This document shows positions 50,479 to 61,867 of a stretch of 64,000 bases of DNA, piece after piece (position 1 is the first letter of the stretch; the number at the start of each line of letters is the position of its first letter). Both the position numbers and the translations under genes were made by a program. Source of the DNA: Balneolaceae bacterium (GTDB lineage: Bacteria; Bacteroidota; Rhodothermia; Balneolales; Balneolaceae); contig JAEPQE010000002.1 of NCBI GenBank assembly GCA_017640665.1, positions 186,001 to 250,000 on the forward strand. The letters are read 5' to 3'. Below the pieces are notes generated by a model. It saw only the letters and a list, made by a program, of their open reading frames with translations, did no database searches and was not told where the DNA came from.

Positions 50479-51234
50479 CTAAAAATTTAATTGTATTGAG
50501 TTTTTTCCAGGTAAACTTATAACTGCGTTATTATCCCATTGAATTGTACTTCCATATGCTCCTCCATCTACACCAAATATGTAAGTACCCGATTGCAAAA
50601 CACTTGAAATAGGTGTTGTAGGAGACCCAAAATAGTTTCTTGATAATCTATACGCTCCAGACCAAAAAACTCTTAACCCAGATGTTTTTGTTATTACTTT
50701 AAAATTACAACCCGGTGTGGCTTTTGGAGGACGACCTTTAGTAGGTGGGATTCTTAATGTTTTGTTTCCCGGCCCTCCTGAGTTATCACCGTTTTGATTT
50801 CGAAAAAAATTAACTCTTGTGGCCAAAAACTTAGAAGCACCTTCTTTGAAAAGTTGAACAGCATTATCTCGACGAACAAATCTTAAATTAATTGATGGTG
50901 AAATAGATTTGAAAAAACTTAAATAATGAAAGTATAACTCATCCCATATATATATTCGATTCTTACTCAGGTTACTTATAAAAGCATTAAAATCCCATCC
51001 AAGAAAGTATGAAAGAGATACAGGAATAAGATTTCCATTTACTTCTATTGTGGGGCAGCTTTCATTAATACGCTCTAAAAAAAGAATATCTGCCTTAAAA
51101 GCATCAGAGTTTTCCTCAATATCGAAAAGCGTGATTTCATCATACTCTTGATAAATACTTCCTTCTTCAAAAATTCTATTTATGACATTTTGAGCGTACT
51201 CATAATCCTGTTCAGAATATTCAGCCATGATCAA
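50479..51234 (-). CDS. unknown soluble protein of an AT-rich gene pair
   Basis: 251 residues (ATG 51234; MAEYSEQDYEYAQ from the third codon is an equally good start). The N-terminal half is helical and acidic; a Pro/Gly-rich linker (GDNSGGPGNKTLRIPPTKGR) leads into a beta-rich C-terminal part (about 175-251) with VFWSGAYRLS, SGTYIFGVDGGAYG and WDNNAVISLPG. The end looks like a conserved beta-sandwich or binding module. No family assigned. First gene of the pair with the membrane protein. Confidence 0.7.
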   Translation of the reverse strand: MIMAEYSEQDYEYAQNVINRIFEEGSIYQEYDEITLFDIEENSDAFKADILFLERINESCPTIEVNGNLIPVSLSYFLGWDFNAFISNLSKNRIYIWDELYFHYLSFFKSISPSINLRFVRRDNAVQLFKEGASKFLATRVNFFRNQNGDNSGGPGNKTLRIPPTKGRPPKATPGCNFKVITKTSGLRVFWSGAYRLSRNYFGSPTTPISSVLQSGTYIFGVDGGAYGSTIQWDNNAVISLPGKNSIQLNF

Positions 51235-51314
51235 TTTATTTTCTGATAAAAATTAAATGAAATAAAAACAAGTAACTATTTCAAACTAAATATCCTTCTT
51301 TTGCTTCTCCTAGT

Positions 51315-52436
51315 TCAAGCGTCCGCTTGGACAACCATCTCCTCGAAAAGCTTATCAAACTTCCGGTACTGCCGACTCCACTCCAGATGCTTATTGATAT
51401 TCTGAAGGGAAGCTTTTGGTAATGGCTTGGTTACTCCCATCAACAAATCTTTCATGAATTTGAAGAGCTCATCTTCGTTTTCGTATAAAACAGGAGCGTG
51501 AAGTAAAGGGTCGTGGAGTGACTCAGGAATCAATTCAGGATAATGCAAACTCTTGGGTACGAGAGGGTGACATCCACAATAAATAGCCTCCATAATCGAC
51601 ACACAGAAAAACTCATAGGTAGCCGTAGAAACTACAATATCTCCGGAATGAAGAAGTTTGCTGTACGCTTCTTTATTATCCACATAACCAAAGTGGGTAA
51701 TCTGCTGACCAAACCGTTTCCAGGCTTTTTGAAATTCTTCCGGTTTTTCATGTTTGGTATCCCCTGCCAGAATTAAATCGAAGGTTAGATCAATATCGTT
51801 CAACCGGTTTAATACCCGAAAAAACATGGCAGGATTGCGATCGAATTGCCAGCGCTGATTCCAAACAATCACCGGGCGGTCATTTTTCTTACGAGTATCC
51901 GGTTGTTCATCAAAATGTTTTAAATCTAACCCCGGATGCATCACAATGCTTTTCTGGCGTATCTGATCAACGGTATTGTAATGCTTGTCATCGGGAAAAT
52001 TATCGAGGAAATCCGGAAGTGCTTCCAGCAGATCATCCAGATGAAACTGAGACGGAAACAATAGTTTGTCTGCGGTTAACATACTCAGATAGTTGATATA
52101 GCAGTAGGTCATATCACGGGTTTCCCCTTCTGGTATCGGACGAGTGAACTGGTTGTCATGCATATACATGATCTTCGGTGTATGAGCAAACCTTGGATTA
52201 TTCAGTGCTAAGAAAGCAGGGAGATTGGTCATGCTACTGGTTAGCAAAAGATCGATGTCTTCTTTGACCTCGCTGGTAAGTTGTGCCAGGGTCACGGAAT
52301 CGCCATGCATTCGCCACTTCCATCCCTTATAATTCAACTTTATGGGAATGATATTGTGACTAGAGTGCTTTTCTAAGCCCTGCAAAAAAGCTTTATGCGA
52401 GCCGCTGTAAAATGGTTCAATGGCGAGTATGTTCAT
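51315..52436 (-). CDS. QTMAN/GTDC1-like glycosyltransferase (DUF3524)
   Basis: 373 residues, GT-B fold. The N-terminus (ILAIEPFYSGSHKAFLQGL, KLNYKGWKWRMHGDS) is the DUF3524 hallmark shared with animal GTDC1, now known as tRNA-queuosine alpha-mannosyltransferase. The C-terminal half has the GT4 pattern (VWNQRWQFDRNPAMFFR, STATYEFFCVSIMEAIYCGC with the E-x-x-x-x-x-x-E donor site). Soluble. The bacterial substrate is not certain; queuosine-tRNA is the obvious candidate. Confidence 0.85.
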   Translation of the reverse strand: MNILAIEPFYSGSHKAFLQGLEKHSSHNIIPIKLNYKGWKWRMHGDSVTLAQLTSEVKEDIDLLLTSSMTNLPAFLALNNPRFAHTPKIMYMHDNQFTRPIPEGETRDMTYCYINYLSMLTADKLLFPSQFHLDDLLEALPDFLDNFPDDKHYNTVDQIRQKSIVMHPGLDLKHFDEQPDTRKKNDRPVIVWNQRWQFDRNPAMFFRVLNRLNDIDLTFDLILAGDTKHEKPEEFQKAWKRFGQQITHFGYVDNKEAYSKLLHSGDIVVSTATYEFFCVSIMEAIYCGCHPLVPKSLHYPELIPESLHDPLLHAPVLYENEDELFKFMKDLLMGVTKPLPKASLQNINKHLEWSRQYRKFDKLFEEMVVQADA

Positions 52437-52515
52437 ATTTGGAAGGAAACCATCATTAAAACTTATTCCTTTATAAAAAAGCCATCCGTTGTTAGTGTTT
52501 GTAGTTAATGGTTAA

Positions 52516-52560
52516 TGGTTATTTGTTATTGGAAAACTATTAACCAATAACAAATAACCA
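52516..52560. repeat. long perfect hairpin downstream of mutL
   Basis: Perfect 17-bp arms, 52516-52532 and 52544-52560, with an 11-nt loop. It begins 3 bp beyond the mutL stop on the minus strand. There is no T-run, so it is not a standard terminator. Confidence 0.7.
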
Positions 52561-52562
52561 AC

Positions 52563-54401
52563 TCAACGAAACCGTGATTGAATTTCGTCCAGAGAAAGAT
52601 ACACGATTGTTGGTTTTTTTAAAGGATCAAGATATGGCTGTTCACAGGCGAATAATTGGTCGACCAAACTCTCCATTTCCAGCTCCGTCATTTTCTTTCC
52701 CCTTGGGATCGCAGCTTTAGCAGCGAAAGCGATTGCGAGTCGGTCCCGGGCTTCCAGATTCAGTTTCTGACCCAATTCCTGATACTGATGCAGCATCGAA
52801 ACCAGCACTTCCTGCTCGTTTCCGATCTCAATATCAGCAGGAACTCCATTGATCATGGCCGTATTTCCGCTCAACATCTGCACTGAGAAACCCATTTGTT
52901 GGATAATCGGATGAAGTTCTTTTAGTAGAGTATAATCAGAGGCAGATAACTCCAGCGTTTGGGCGAACAATAACTGTTGAGTACTTGGCAGAGCTGAATT
53001 CGTAGCACTTAATGCTTTTTCAAAAATGATTCGTTTGTGAGCCAGATGCTGATCTATCATACATAAACCGGTTCGGGTCTGCGTAATGATGTAGGTATTA
53101 TGAAGCTGCCAGAAAGTTTTATCTACCGGAACTTCTTCAGATTGATTCCCAAAATCATTCCTGAAAGAATCAGGGGCTTCCGGTGAAGCTGATCTCCCAT
53201 ATAACTTTTCGGAAAACTCATCCCCTCTGCCTTTTGCCGGATTGATATTGATCCGGGATGGAATATGGTATTCAAAATCCCTGCTACTTCTTGGCTTTGC
53301 GGCAGGAGTATTAAATGAAAAACCGGAATCAAATCCTTTGGTAGATTCATCACTTAAAAAAGAATCCTCTTCCCGTGGAATATTCGGTACCTGAAAATGA
53401 TTGTTCAGGGCTCGGTTAACTACCGATCGAGCCAGCTGAATAATGCTCCGCTCATCCTCAAATTTGATCTCCATTTTTGCGGGATGCACATTAACATCAA
53501 TTTTAGCAGGATCGATGTCAAAGAAGAGCGCATAAAATGGATACTCGTTATTGCGGGTCCATGCATCATACAAACTCAAAATCACATGAGTCAAATACCG
53601 ATGCTGAAAAGGTCTTCCATTCACAAATAGGAACTGCTCTCCTCTGCTTTTCTTTGCCAGCTTTGGATCAGAAGCAAAGCCATTAATCTTCACATAGCTC
53701 GTTTCTTCCTCAAATTCAATCAAACTGGCTTTGTATGGAGCTCCAAAAATCTGAGTTATTCTGTCTTTCAAAGACTGGATCGGGAAATTATAAATCGTTT
53801 CTCCGTCGGCTATCACTTCAAATCCAATACCGGTGTTAGCCAGAGCAGCGTATTGAACGGAACGCAAAATATGTCGGAGTTCAGTGACATCTGTTTTCAA
53901 AAACTGTCGGCGGGCGGGAACATTAAAGAATAAATTTCGAACCGAAATCGAAGTCCCGTTATCTGTTGCTGCAGGTTTGATATCCCGCTCTTCACCACCC
54001 CACACTTCAAATTCCCAGCCGTTATCATCTTCGGCTCGTTTCGACTTCACCATCACCTGAGAAACCGATGCAATAGAAGCCATTGCCTCTCCCCTGAAAC
54101 CCATGGTCTTTATTTTGAAAAGATCATCAATCGAATTAATCTTGGAAGTAGCATGGCGCTCAAAGCAAAGTGGAAGGTCATCTGCGCTCATTCCACATCC
54201 ATTGTCTATTACCTGTATGAGCGTTCTTCCGGCATTTTCAATCACTATTTTGATGTGATCTGCTCCGGCATCAATCGCGTTGTCCAACAGTTCTTTAACC
54301 ACAGAAGCCGGACGTTGGATCACTTCACCAGCTGCAATTTTGTTGCTGATTTCAGGGGGTAACTGATGTATGACTGAGGTGCGCTCTTGCGTCTCGCTCA
54401 A
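52563..54401 (-). CDS. mutL: DNA mismatch repair protein MutL
   Basis: 612 residues. N-terminal GHKL ATPase: VVKELLDNAIDAGAD, DNGCGM, GFRGEAMASIASVS and NVHPAKMEIKF. A Ser/Pro-rich linker (about 340-425) joins the C-terminal dimerisation domain. The endonuclease motif DQHA-x2-E is altered (DQHLAHKR) and the CPHGRPT motif reads DPLKKPT, so nicking activity is doubtful. Followed on the same strand by nothing within 100 bp; preceded by a small tail-anchored gene. Confidence 0.95.
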   Translation of the reverse strand: MSETQERTSVIHQLPPEISNKIAAGEVIQRPASVVKELLDNAIDAGADHIKIVIENAGRTLIQVIDNGCGMSADDLPLCFERHATSKINSIDDLFKIKTMGFRGEAMASIASVSQVMVKSKRAEDDNGWEFEVWGGEERDIKPAATDNGTSISVRNLFFNVPARRQFLKTDVTELRHILRSVQYAALANTGIGFEVIADGETIYNFPIQSLKDRITQIFGAPYKASLIEFEEETSYVKINGFASDPKLAKKSRGEQFLFVNGRPFQHRYLTHVILSLYDAWTRNNEYPFYALFFDIDPAKIDVNVHPAKMEIKFEDERSIIQLARSVVNRALNNHFQVPNIPREEDSFLSDESTKGFDSGFSFNTPAAKPRSSRDFEYHIPSRININPAKGRGDEFSEKLYGRSASPEAPDSFRNDFGNQSEEVPVDKTFWQLHNTYIITQTRTGLCMIDQHLAHKRIIFEKALSATNSALPSTQQLLFAQTLELSASDYTLLKELHPIIQQMGFSVQMLSGNTAMINGVPADIEIGNEQEVLVSMLHQYQELGQKLNLEARDRLAIAFAAKAAIPRGKKMTELEMESLVDQLFACEQPYLDPLKKPTIVYLSLDEIQSRFR

Positions 54402-54416
54402 CGAATAAATCCAATT

Positions 54417-54629
54417 TTAAAGTGATATGATATAAACAACCAAAGCCAGCAGAAGTGCTAGTCCCAACACTCTGATATTTTGTTTTGGTTGAACCCGATT
54501 GTGCGTTTGAAACTTAATCCGCCTTTTTCTGCGGTTGTCTTCCCGCTCTTCTTTCTCGGGATCGTGGTACCGAAATGGTAAGTCAAATTTCCTGATTTTG
54601 GGCCTATAGCCGAACATGGGTCTAAGCAT
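54417..54629 (-). CDS. small tail-anchored membrane protein upstream of mutL
   Basis: 70 residues: an arginine/lysine-rich cytosolic part (KEEREDNRRKRRIKF) and one C-terminal membrane helix (about 52-69). The stop is 15 bp before the mutL start, same strand. The overlapping frame at 54458-54664 has no such organisation. No family known to me; the coupling with mutL is by position only. Confidence 0.65.
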   Translation of the reverse strand: MLRPMFGYRPKIRKFDLPFRYHDPEKEEREDNRRKRRIKFQTHNRVQPKQNIRVLGLALLLALVVYIISL

Positions 54630-54698
54630 GGTATCCGGGGTTTGTTAACCGTTATAGAAACCAACGGAGCTTTTCCGCCAATCGTACATCAATATAAG

Positions 54699-54765
54699 AA
54701 TTAGGAATAAAAGAATTAGGAATTGGGCGAGCTTTTCTGAATTCCTTAATCTTTTATTCCTAATT
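54699..54765. repeat. 26-bp near-perfect inverted repeat upstream of icd
   Basis: Arms 54699-54724 and 54740-54765 (AATTAGGAATAAAAG... and its complement), 24 of 26 paired, 15-nt loop. It lies between the divergent mutL side and icd. Confidence 0.7.
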
Positions 54766-54840
54766 GATAATTCTTAATTGAAACATTCCTAATTCCCTCT
54801 CTTTTTTCGTAGTTTCCAAGCCTGAAATTTAACAAACTAA

Positions 54841-57087
<2,247 letters not shown>

Positions 57088-57089
57088 TA

Positions 57090-57539
57090 ATGGAACGGAA
57101 AATTGTTCTTTTCTTGAGTCTATTTCTAATACTTTCATGTATTAAACAGCCTGATCAACAATTAATAGCGCAACGAATACAGGAGTTTGACACAGCGTAC
57201 AAAACCGGAGATGTAGAGAAATTGGATGAGATGATCTCATTTGATTACCTGCATACAAATCCATCTGGAAATATAGTTACGCGTGAAAATTGGTTAAACT
57301 GGAATATTTCGAGAGCAAGAGCTATTGAATCAGGCGAGTTGGTCATTAGTGCGTATGAGACTTCTGAGTTGAATATCAGAATAAAAAATCAGTATACAGT
57401 TGTTGCAAGCGGTGTTAACTATGCTTCCGGAACAGATAAAGGCGAACCATTTGAAACCAAAGTTCGATTTACTCATGTATGGGTTCTTGAAGATGGTTTA
57501 TGGAAGCGAGCTGTATTTCATGATTCTTATCTAGATTAG
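57090..57539 (+). CDS. SnoaL/NTF2-like (DUF4440) lipoprotein
   Basis: 149 residues from ATG 57090, 2 bp after the icd stop; an in-frame TTG overlapping that stop (57084) is the alternative. Lipoprotein signal ending LILSC (Cys about 17). The rest is a DUF4440 NTF2-like fold: QEFDTAYKTGDVEKLDEMIS, DYLHTNPSGN, FTHVWVLEDGLWKRAVFHDS. Such domains bind small ligands or act as simple enzymes; function unknown. Its placement suggests co-transcription with icd. Confidence 0.82.
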   Translation: MERKIVLFLSLFLILSCIKQPDQQLIAQRIQEFDTAYKTGDVEKLDEMISFDYLHTNPSGNIVTRENWLNWNISRARAIESGELVISAYETSELNIRIKNQYTVVASGVNYASGTDKGEPFETKVRFTHVWVLEDGLWKRAVFHDSYLD

Positions 57540-57546
57540 CTGCTTA

Positions 57547-58290
57547 ATGTGGGATCGAATCAAAGCTGATTTTTCAAATTGGGAAGCTAAAAATCCAATT
57601 GAAAACACATTCATTAACAACTGCATTTTCAATGCAGATTCTTTGTATGAATCGGTAGCTTTTGTCCTTTCTAATAAGATTTCTACTCACCTTTTGATTG
57701 TTCAAGATTGGATTCAGTTATTCAATAAGGCTTACAACAATTCCGACTATTTAAGAACTTCATTAGAACAAGATCTTCAGGCAATCTTAGATAGAGATTT
57801 TGCATGTACTCGTATATCTGACCCTCTCCTACACTATAATGGTTTTCATGGGTTACAACTTCAACGGTTGGCCAACTATTTCTTTAAGAATGGAATCTAT
57901 GCGACTTCTTCATTGATTCATGATAGAATGATAAGCTGTTGTTCAATGGATATTCATCCTGCTGTCCCGGTTGGCTTGGGTACCGTAATAGATCATGGAA
58001 TTGGAGTTGTAATAGGTGAGACAGCACGTATAGGAAATAACGTTTTTATGTACCACAATGTAACACTTGGAAGTAATGGAACCATTGGTGGTGATCGTCA
58101 CCCTACCATTGAAGATGATGTTCTTTTAGGCTCAAACACTTCTATACTAGGCAACATTACTATTGGTAAAGGCTCTGCTGTTGCAGCAGGAAGCATAGTT
58201 ACGAAATCAGTTCCTCCCGAGGTTTTGGTCGCAGGAAATCCTGCCAAAGAAATAGGACCTGCTAAAGAATTTCAAAAGAAAGGACATTAA
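57547..58290 (+). CDS. cysE: serine O-acetyltransferase (CysE)
   Basis: 247 residues. Helical N-terminal domain, then the left-handed beta-helix with hexapeptides: DIHPAVPVGLGTVIDHGIGV, GETARIGNNVFMYHNVTLG, and the catalytic and loop sequence GDRHPTIEDDVLLG, ending VAGNPAKEIG. It makes O-acetylserine for cysteine synthesis. No cysK lies next to it. Starts 7 bp after the DUF4440 gene. Confidence 0.92.
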   Translation: MWDRIKADFSNWEAKNPIENTFINNCIFNADSLYESVAFVLSNKISTHLLIVQDWIQLFNKAYNNSDYLRTSLEQDLQAILDRDFACTRISDPLLHYNGFHGLQLQRLANYFFKNGIYATSSLIHDRMISCCSMDIHPAVPVGLGTVIDHGIGVVIGETARIGNNVFMYHNVTLGSNGTIGGDRHPTIEDDVLLGSNTSILGNITIGKGSAVAAGSIVTKSVPPEVLVAGNPAKEIGPAKEFQKKGH

Positions 58291-58377
58291 TCATCGTCTA
58301 ATCAATGCCTTAATTTCACAATAGCATCCCTCCCGTCCCTTTAGTAGCTTCGGTTTTGTTTAACTAACTCCTCATTT

Positions 58378-60303
58378 ATGTCTTTTCTAAGAAGGACTTC
58401 ACTCTTACTTTTCTTTGGAATTCTTGTCTTTGGCTTTTCACAAAGCTGTAGTCAATCAAATCCTGAACCCCCTACTGCTTTCGAAAATCCCCCCGATTGG
58501 GCTAAAGAAGCCATTTGGTATCAGATTTTTGTAGAACGCTTCAGAAACGGTGATTCATCCAATGATCCAACTGTACACGATATTCAAGGTGCTTACCCCG
58601 GAATGGTACCTGAAGGTTGGCAAACAACTCCATGGACTCACGACTGGTATAAAGATGATCCGTACTTCGCTAATCTTTCTGATATCCGGGATTTCTTTGG
58701 CAATGAGCTGAATTATTTTGGGCAAAAGGCACAACTTCGGAGATACGGAGGTGACTTACAGGGAGTACTTGACAAAATGGATTATCTCGAGGATTTAGGG
58801 ATTACAGCGGTGTACTTCAATCCATTGAATGATGCCCCTTCCCTTCACAAATACGATGCTCGTAACTGGCACCATATCGATCGGAATTTTGGCCCTACCC
58901 CGGAAAAAGATGAGGAGTTAATTGCTTCGGAAGATCCCATTGATCCGAATACCTGGACATGGACAGGAGCTGACAAACTCTTTCTGAAGGTGATTGAAGA
59001 ATTTCATAAAAGAGACATCAAAGTAATTATGGATTTCTCGTGGAATCATACAGGTATCGAGTTCTGGGCATGGAAGGATGTTCTGGAAAAAGGAGAGAAT
59101 TCAGAATATGCGGATTGGTATTGGATAGATGAGTTCGATGATCCTGCTACCGAAGAAAATGAATTTGAGTATACCGGCTGGGCTGGAGTTCGGTCTCTTC
59201 CGGAGATTAAAGAAACTGTTCGACAAGATCACAGTGTATCCGTGGAAGTGTTTGAAGGCGATATTTATAGCGATGAGGTAAAGCAACATATTTTTGATGT
59301 AACACGTCGGTGGCTCGATCCAAATGGTGATGGTGATCCTTCTGACGGCGTAGATGGCTTCAGGCTTGATGTAGCCGCAGAAACTCCATTGGGATTCTGG
59401 CGCCAATTCAGAAAAATGGTTCGTGACATTAATCCCGACACCTATTTTCTGGGGGAAATATGGTGGCGACAATTCCCTGATCATTTACTTGATCCTGAAC
59501 CAGTCGTTCGAGGCGATATTTTTGATGCTCCAATGAACTACCGATGGTATCGCGCGACCAGACACTTTTTCAATCAATCCCCGGATAAAATCGCAGTTAG
59601 TGAATATGTAGATAGTCTTGAGTCCTTCAAAGAAAACCTGCGTCCACAAAGTAATTACGCTATGATGAACTTAACGGCGAGTCATGATGTCCCCCGCTTC
59701 GGCACTTCCATCTACAATAAGAATAAGTACAAGTACCAGGCCAAGCCGGACGATAATGCGGATTACAAAATTGATAAACCGGATGAAGAAACCTACACAA
59801 CTATGAAGCTGATTTTAGTACAACAGTTTACATATATAGGCGCACCACAGATTTGGGCCGGAGACGAAATGGCTATGTGGGGAGCTGACGATCCTTCTAC
59901 CCGAAAACCGTTAATCTGGAAAGATTATAAGTTTGAGGATGAAACTACACACCCAAATGGGTTATCAAGACCAACTAACGAAGTTAAACTCAATGATGAA
60001 TGGTTTAGTTTGTATAAGCAGCTCATAAGTATCAGAAAAGAACATCCTGTTCTTTCAACAGGTGATTTTGAATATCTGATTACAGATGATATAAATGAAA
60101 TTCTTACATACAGCCGATATAATGAACATAGTGAAGTGATAGCAGTCTTCAATACCGGAAATGATGAACAGGAAATCGAGATTCCAAAAAAATTCAAAAC
60201 TGAATACTCTAATCTCTTAAATGACTTTCAAAAGATTGAAACTGAAAGTATTATATCGATTCGCTTACCAGGCAGATCAGCTGCTATACTTGCAACCAAT
60301 TAG
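58378..60303 (+). CDS. secreted GH13 alpha-amylase-family lipoprotein
   Basis: 641 residues. Lipoprotein signal (LRRTSLLLFFGILVFGFSQSC). The (beta/alpha)8 barrel has the GH13 motifs: DFSWNHTG, DGFRLDVAAETP (nucleophile Asp), FLGEIWW (acid/base Glu) and TASHDVPR. An N-terminal region (WAKEAIWYQIFVERFRNGD) and an extra domain after the barrel are normal for neopullulanase or cyclomaltodextrinase-like enzymes. It acts on alpha-glucans outside the cytoplasm. The cupin gene follows after 11 bp. Confidence 0.93.
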   Translation: MSFLRRTSLLLFFGILVFGFSQSCSQSNPEPPTAFENPPDWAKEAIWYQIFVERFRNGDSSNDPTVHDIQGAYPGMVPEGWQTTPWTHDWYKDDPYFANLSDIRDFFGNELNYFGQKAQLRRYGGDLQGVLDKMDYLEDLGITAVYFNPLNDAPSLHKYDARNWHHIDRNFGPTPEKDEELIASEDPIDPNTWTWTGADKLFLKVIEEFHKRDIKVIMDFSWNHTGIEFWAWKDVLEKGENSEYADWYWIDEFDDPATEENEFEYTGWAGVRSLPEIKETVRQDHSVSVEVFEGDIYSDEVKQHIFDVTRRWLDPNGDGDPSDGVDGFRLDVAAETPLGFWRQFRKMVRDINPDTYFLGEIWWRQFPDHLLDPEPVVRGDIFDAPMNYRWYRATRHFFNQSPDKIAVSEYVDSLESFKENLRPQSNYAMMNLTASHDVPRFGTSIYNKNKYKYQAKPDDNADYKIDKPDEETYTTMKLILVQQFTYIGAPQIWAGDEMAMWGADDPSTRKPLIWKDYKFEDETTHPNGLSRPTNEVKLNDEWFSLYKQLISIRKEHPVLSTGDFEYLITDDINEILTYSRYNEHSEVIAVFNTGNDEQEIEIPKKFKTEYSNLLNDFQKIETESIISIRLPGRSAAILATN

Positions 60304-60314
60304 ACTCTCCTATT

Positions 60315-60734
60315 ATGTATACTTATCGAATAATTAAACTGGTTTTATTGATAATAATCCTCCCAGTAGGATTATTTGCACAGGAAGAAACTGTTAAAGT
60401 TGAAGTACTTTCTAAAACTTCTTCCAGCTGGGATGGAGCAGAAATTGAAGCCTACCCTTCCGGAAAACCTGAAATTACCATCTCCAGAATTACAATGCCG
60501 GTTGGTTTTGAACTACCGGTTCACAAACATACAACTCCACTAGGAGGAATGATTCTTGAAGGTGAATTAACAGTTACCAAAGAAAACGGAGAATCGAAAG
60601 TCTTTAAAGCTGGCGACCCTATTGTGGAAGTAATGAACACATGGCATGCTGGGAAAAATACAGGAGAAGTACCAACAGTATTAATTGCCTTCTATATAGG
60701 TGAACAAGATACTCCTTTGAGTATCAACCAATAA
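60315..60734 (+). CDS. exported cupin-domain protein
   Basis: 139 residues with a signal peptide (1-22). Cupin core about 45-130: VGFELPVHKHTTPLGGMILEGE with metal-binding His pair, and FKAGDPIVEVMNTWHAGKN. Small secreted cupins may be sugar-binding or isomerase-like; function unknown. Converges with the xylanase gene. Confidence 0.82.
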   Translation: MYTYRIIKLVLLIIILPVGLFAQEETVKVEVLSKTSSSWDGAEIEAYPSGKPEITISRITMPVGFELPVHKHTTPLGGMILEGELTVTKENGESKVFKAGDPIVEVMNTWHAGKNTGEVPTVLIAFYIGEQDTPLSINQ

Positions 60735-60740
60735 CAAGCG

Positions 60741-61808
60741 TTATTCGAACATATCAATAATAACACGAGCAGCGGGCTTAGGATCAAAATCTTCTTCAAA
60801 TAATAACGGCCACTCATTCTGGTTGTCCCAGAAATCTCTCAGCCATGTGTCATCATCTTTCACTCCCCACCAGGTAATTCCAAACTGTGATTCTTCAGGA
60901 AGACTTTTGTAGAAGCTAAATATAAATTGAGCCCTGTCAGTAAATCTCTGATCCAGTTCTGAAGTATATGAAGTTTCAGAAGCATCCGGATTGACTCTGA
61001 TATCCAATTCTGAATAGTGAATTTTCAATCCCCTTGAAACCACTTTATTTGTAGCCGCACTGATATTCGATTCAGAAGGCCAGTTGTAGCTTATATGCAT
61101 CTGAAACCCAATCCCATCAATAGGTACACCACGTTCAAGGAAATCATCAGTTAGTTCGAGAACCGCATCAAGTTTTGAGCCATTGGCGGCCATATTATAA
61201 TCGTTGTAAAATAACAGGGCGTCGGGATCAGCTTCTCTTGCCCATCTGAATACTTTTTCAATGTAGTCATCCCCCATTCTTTGCCTGAACACACTATTTC
61301 TCATCGGATTTCCTGATCCATCTTCGAATGCTTCGTTTACTACATCCCAGCTGGCTACTTTACCTTTGTATCGCCCAACTACATCTTTTACATAATTCTC
61401 AATCAGTGCCTCGAACTCCGTATCTGTACCATCAAAACTATTCATCCAATTCGGATAAGCACTATGCCACAACAAAGCATGTCCATGAACCCGGATATCT
61501 GATGCATTTGCAAAATCAACGATAGCATCAACCACTTCATAGTTAATCGAATTCGGGTTATTGTACATTGGACTCATCTTCATCTCATACTCCGCAGATA
61601 TACTGCTCGATTCCTCCCTCAGCAAATCAATGTAGGATCGGTTATTCAGATGAACGCGTTGAATTGCATATCCAACCGGAAAAGTTGGAGAGTTCCTTAA
61701 ACTTTGTTCCAGCATTTCTTCTCCCCCATTTCCTGTGCCTGAATCCTTACAGGAGAAAAAACACACAGTTAATATGAAAAAGTAAACAACACTCTTTGAT
61801 TTGATCAT
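60741..61808 (-). CDS. GH10 endo-1,4-beta-xylanase lipoprotein
   Basis: 355 residues. Lipoprotein signal (VCFFSC, Cys about 20). GH10 barrel: GHALLWHSAYPNWM, the acid/base Glu in WDVVNEAFEDG and the nucleophile Glu in HYSELDIRV, closing with FGITWWGVKDDDTWL. It cuts xylan chains at the cell surface. With the GH13 enzyme it shows use of plant or algal polysaccharides. Confidence 0.94.
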   Translation of the reverse strand: MIKSKSVVYFFILTVCFFSCKDSGTGNGGEEMLEQSLRNSPTFPVGYAIQRVHLNNRSYIDLLREESSSISAEYEMKMSPMYNNPNSINYEVVDAIVDFANASDIRVHGHALLWHSAYPNWMNSFDGTDTEFEALIENYVKDVVGRYKGKVASWDVVNEAFEDGSGNPMRNSVFRQRMGDDYIEKVFRWAREADPDALLFYNDYNMAANGSKLDAVLELTDDFLERGVPIDGIGFQMHISYNWPSESNISAATNKVVSRGLKIHYSELDIRVNPDASETSYTSELDQRFTDRAQFIFSFYKSLPEESQFGITWWGVKDDDTWLRDFWDNQNEWPLLFEEDFDPKPAARVIIDMFE

Positions 61809-61867
61809 ACTTCCGTTTTTCTACTAATGATGATAATTATCCAAGTTTCATTCAGTGATATCGAATT

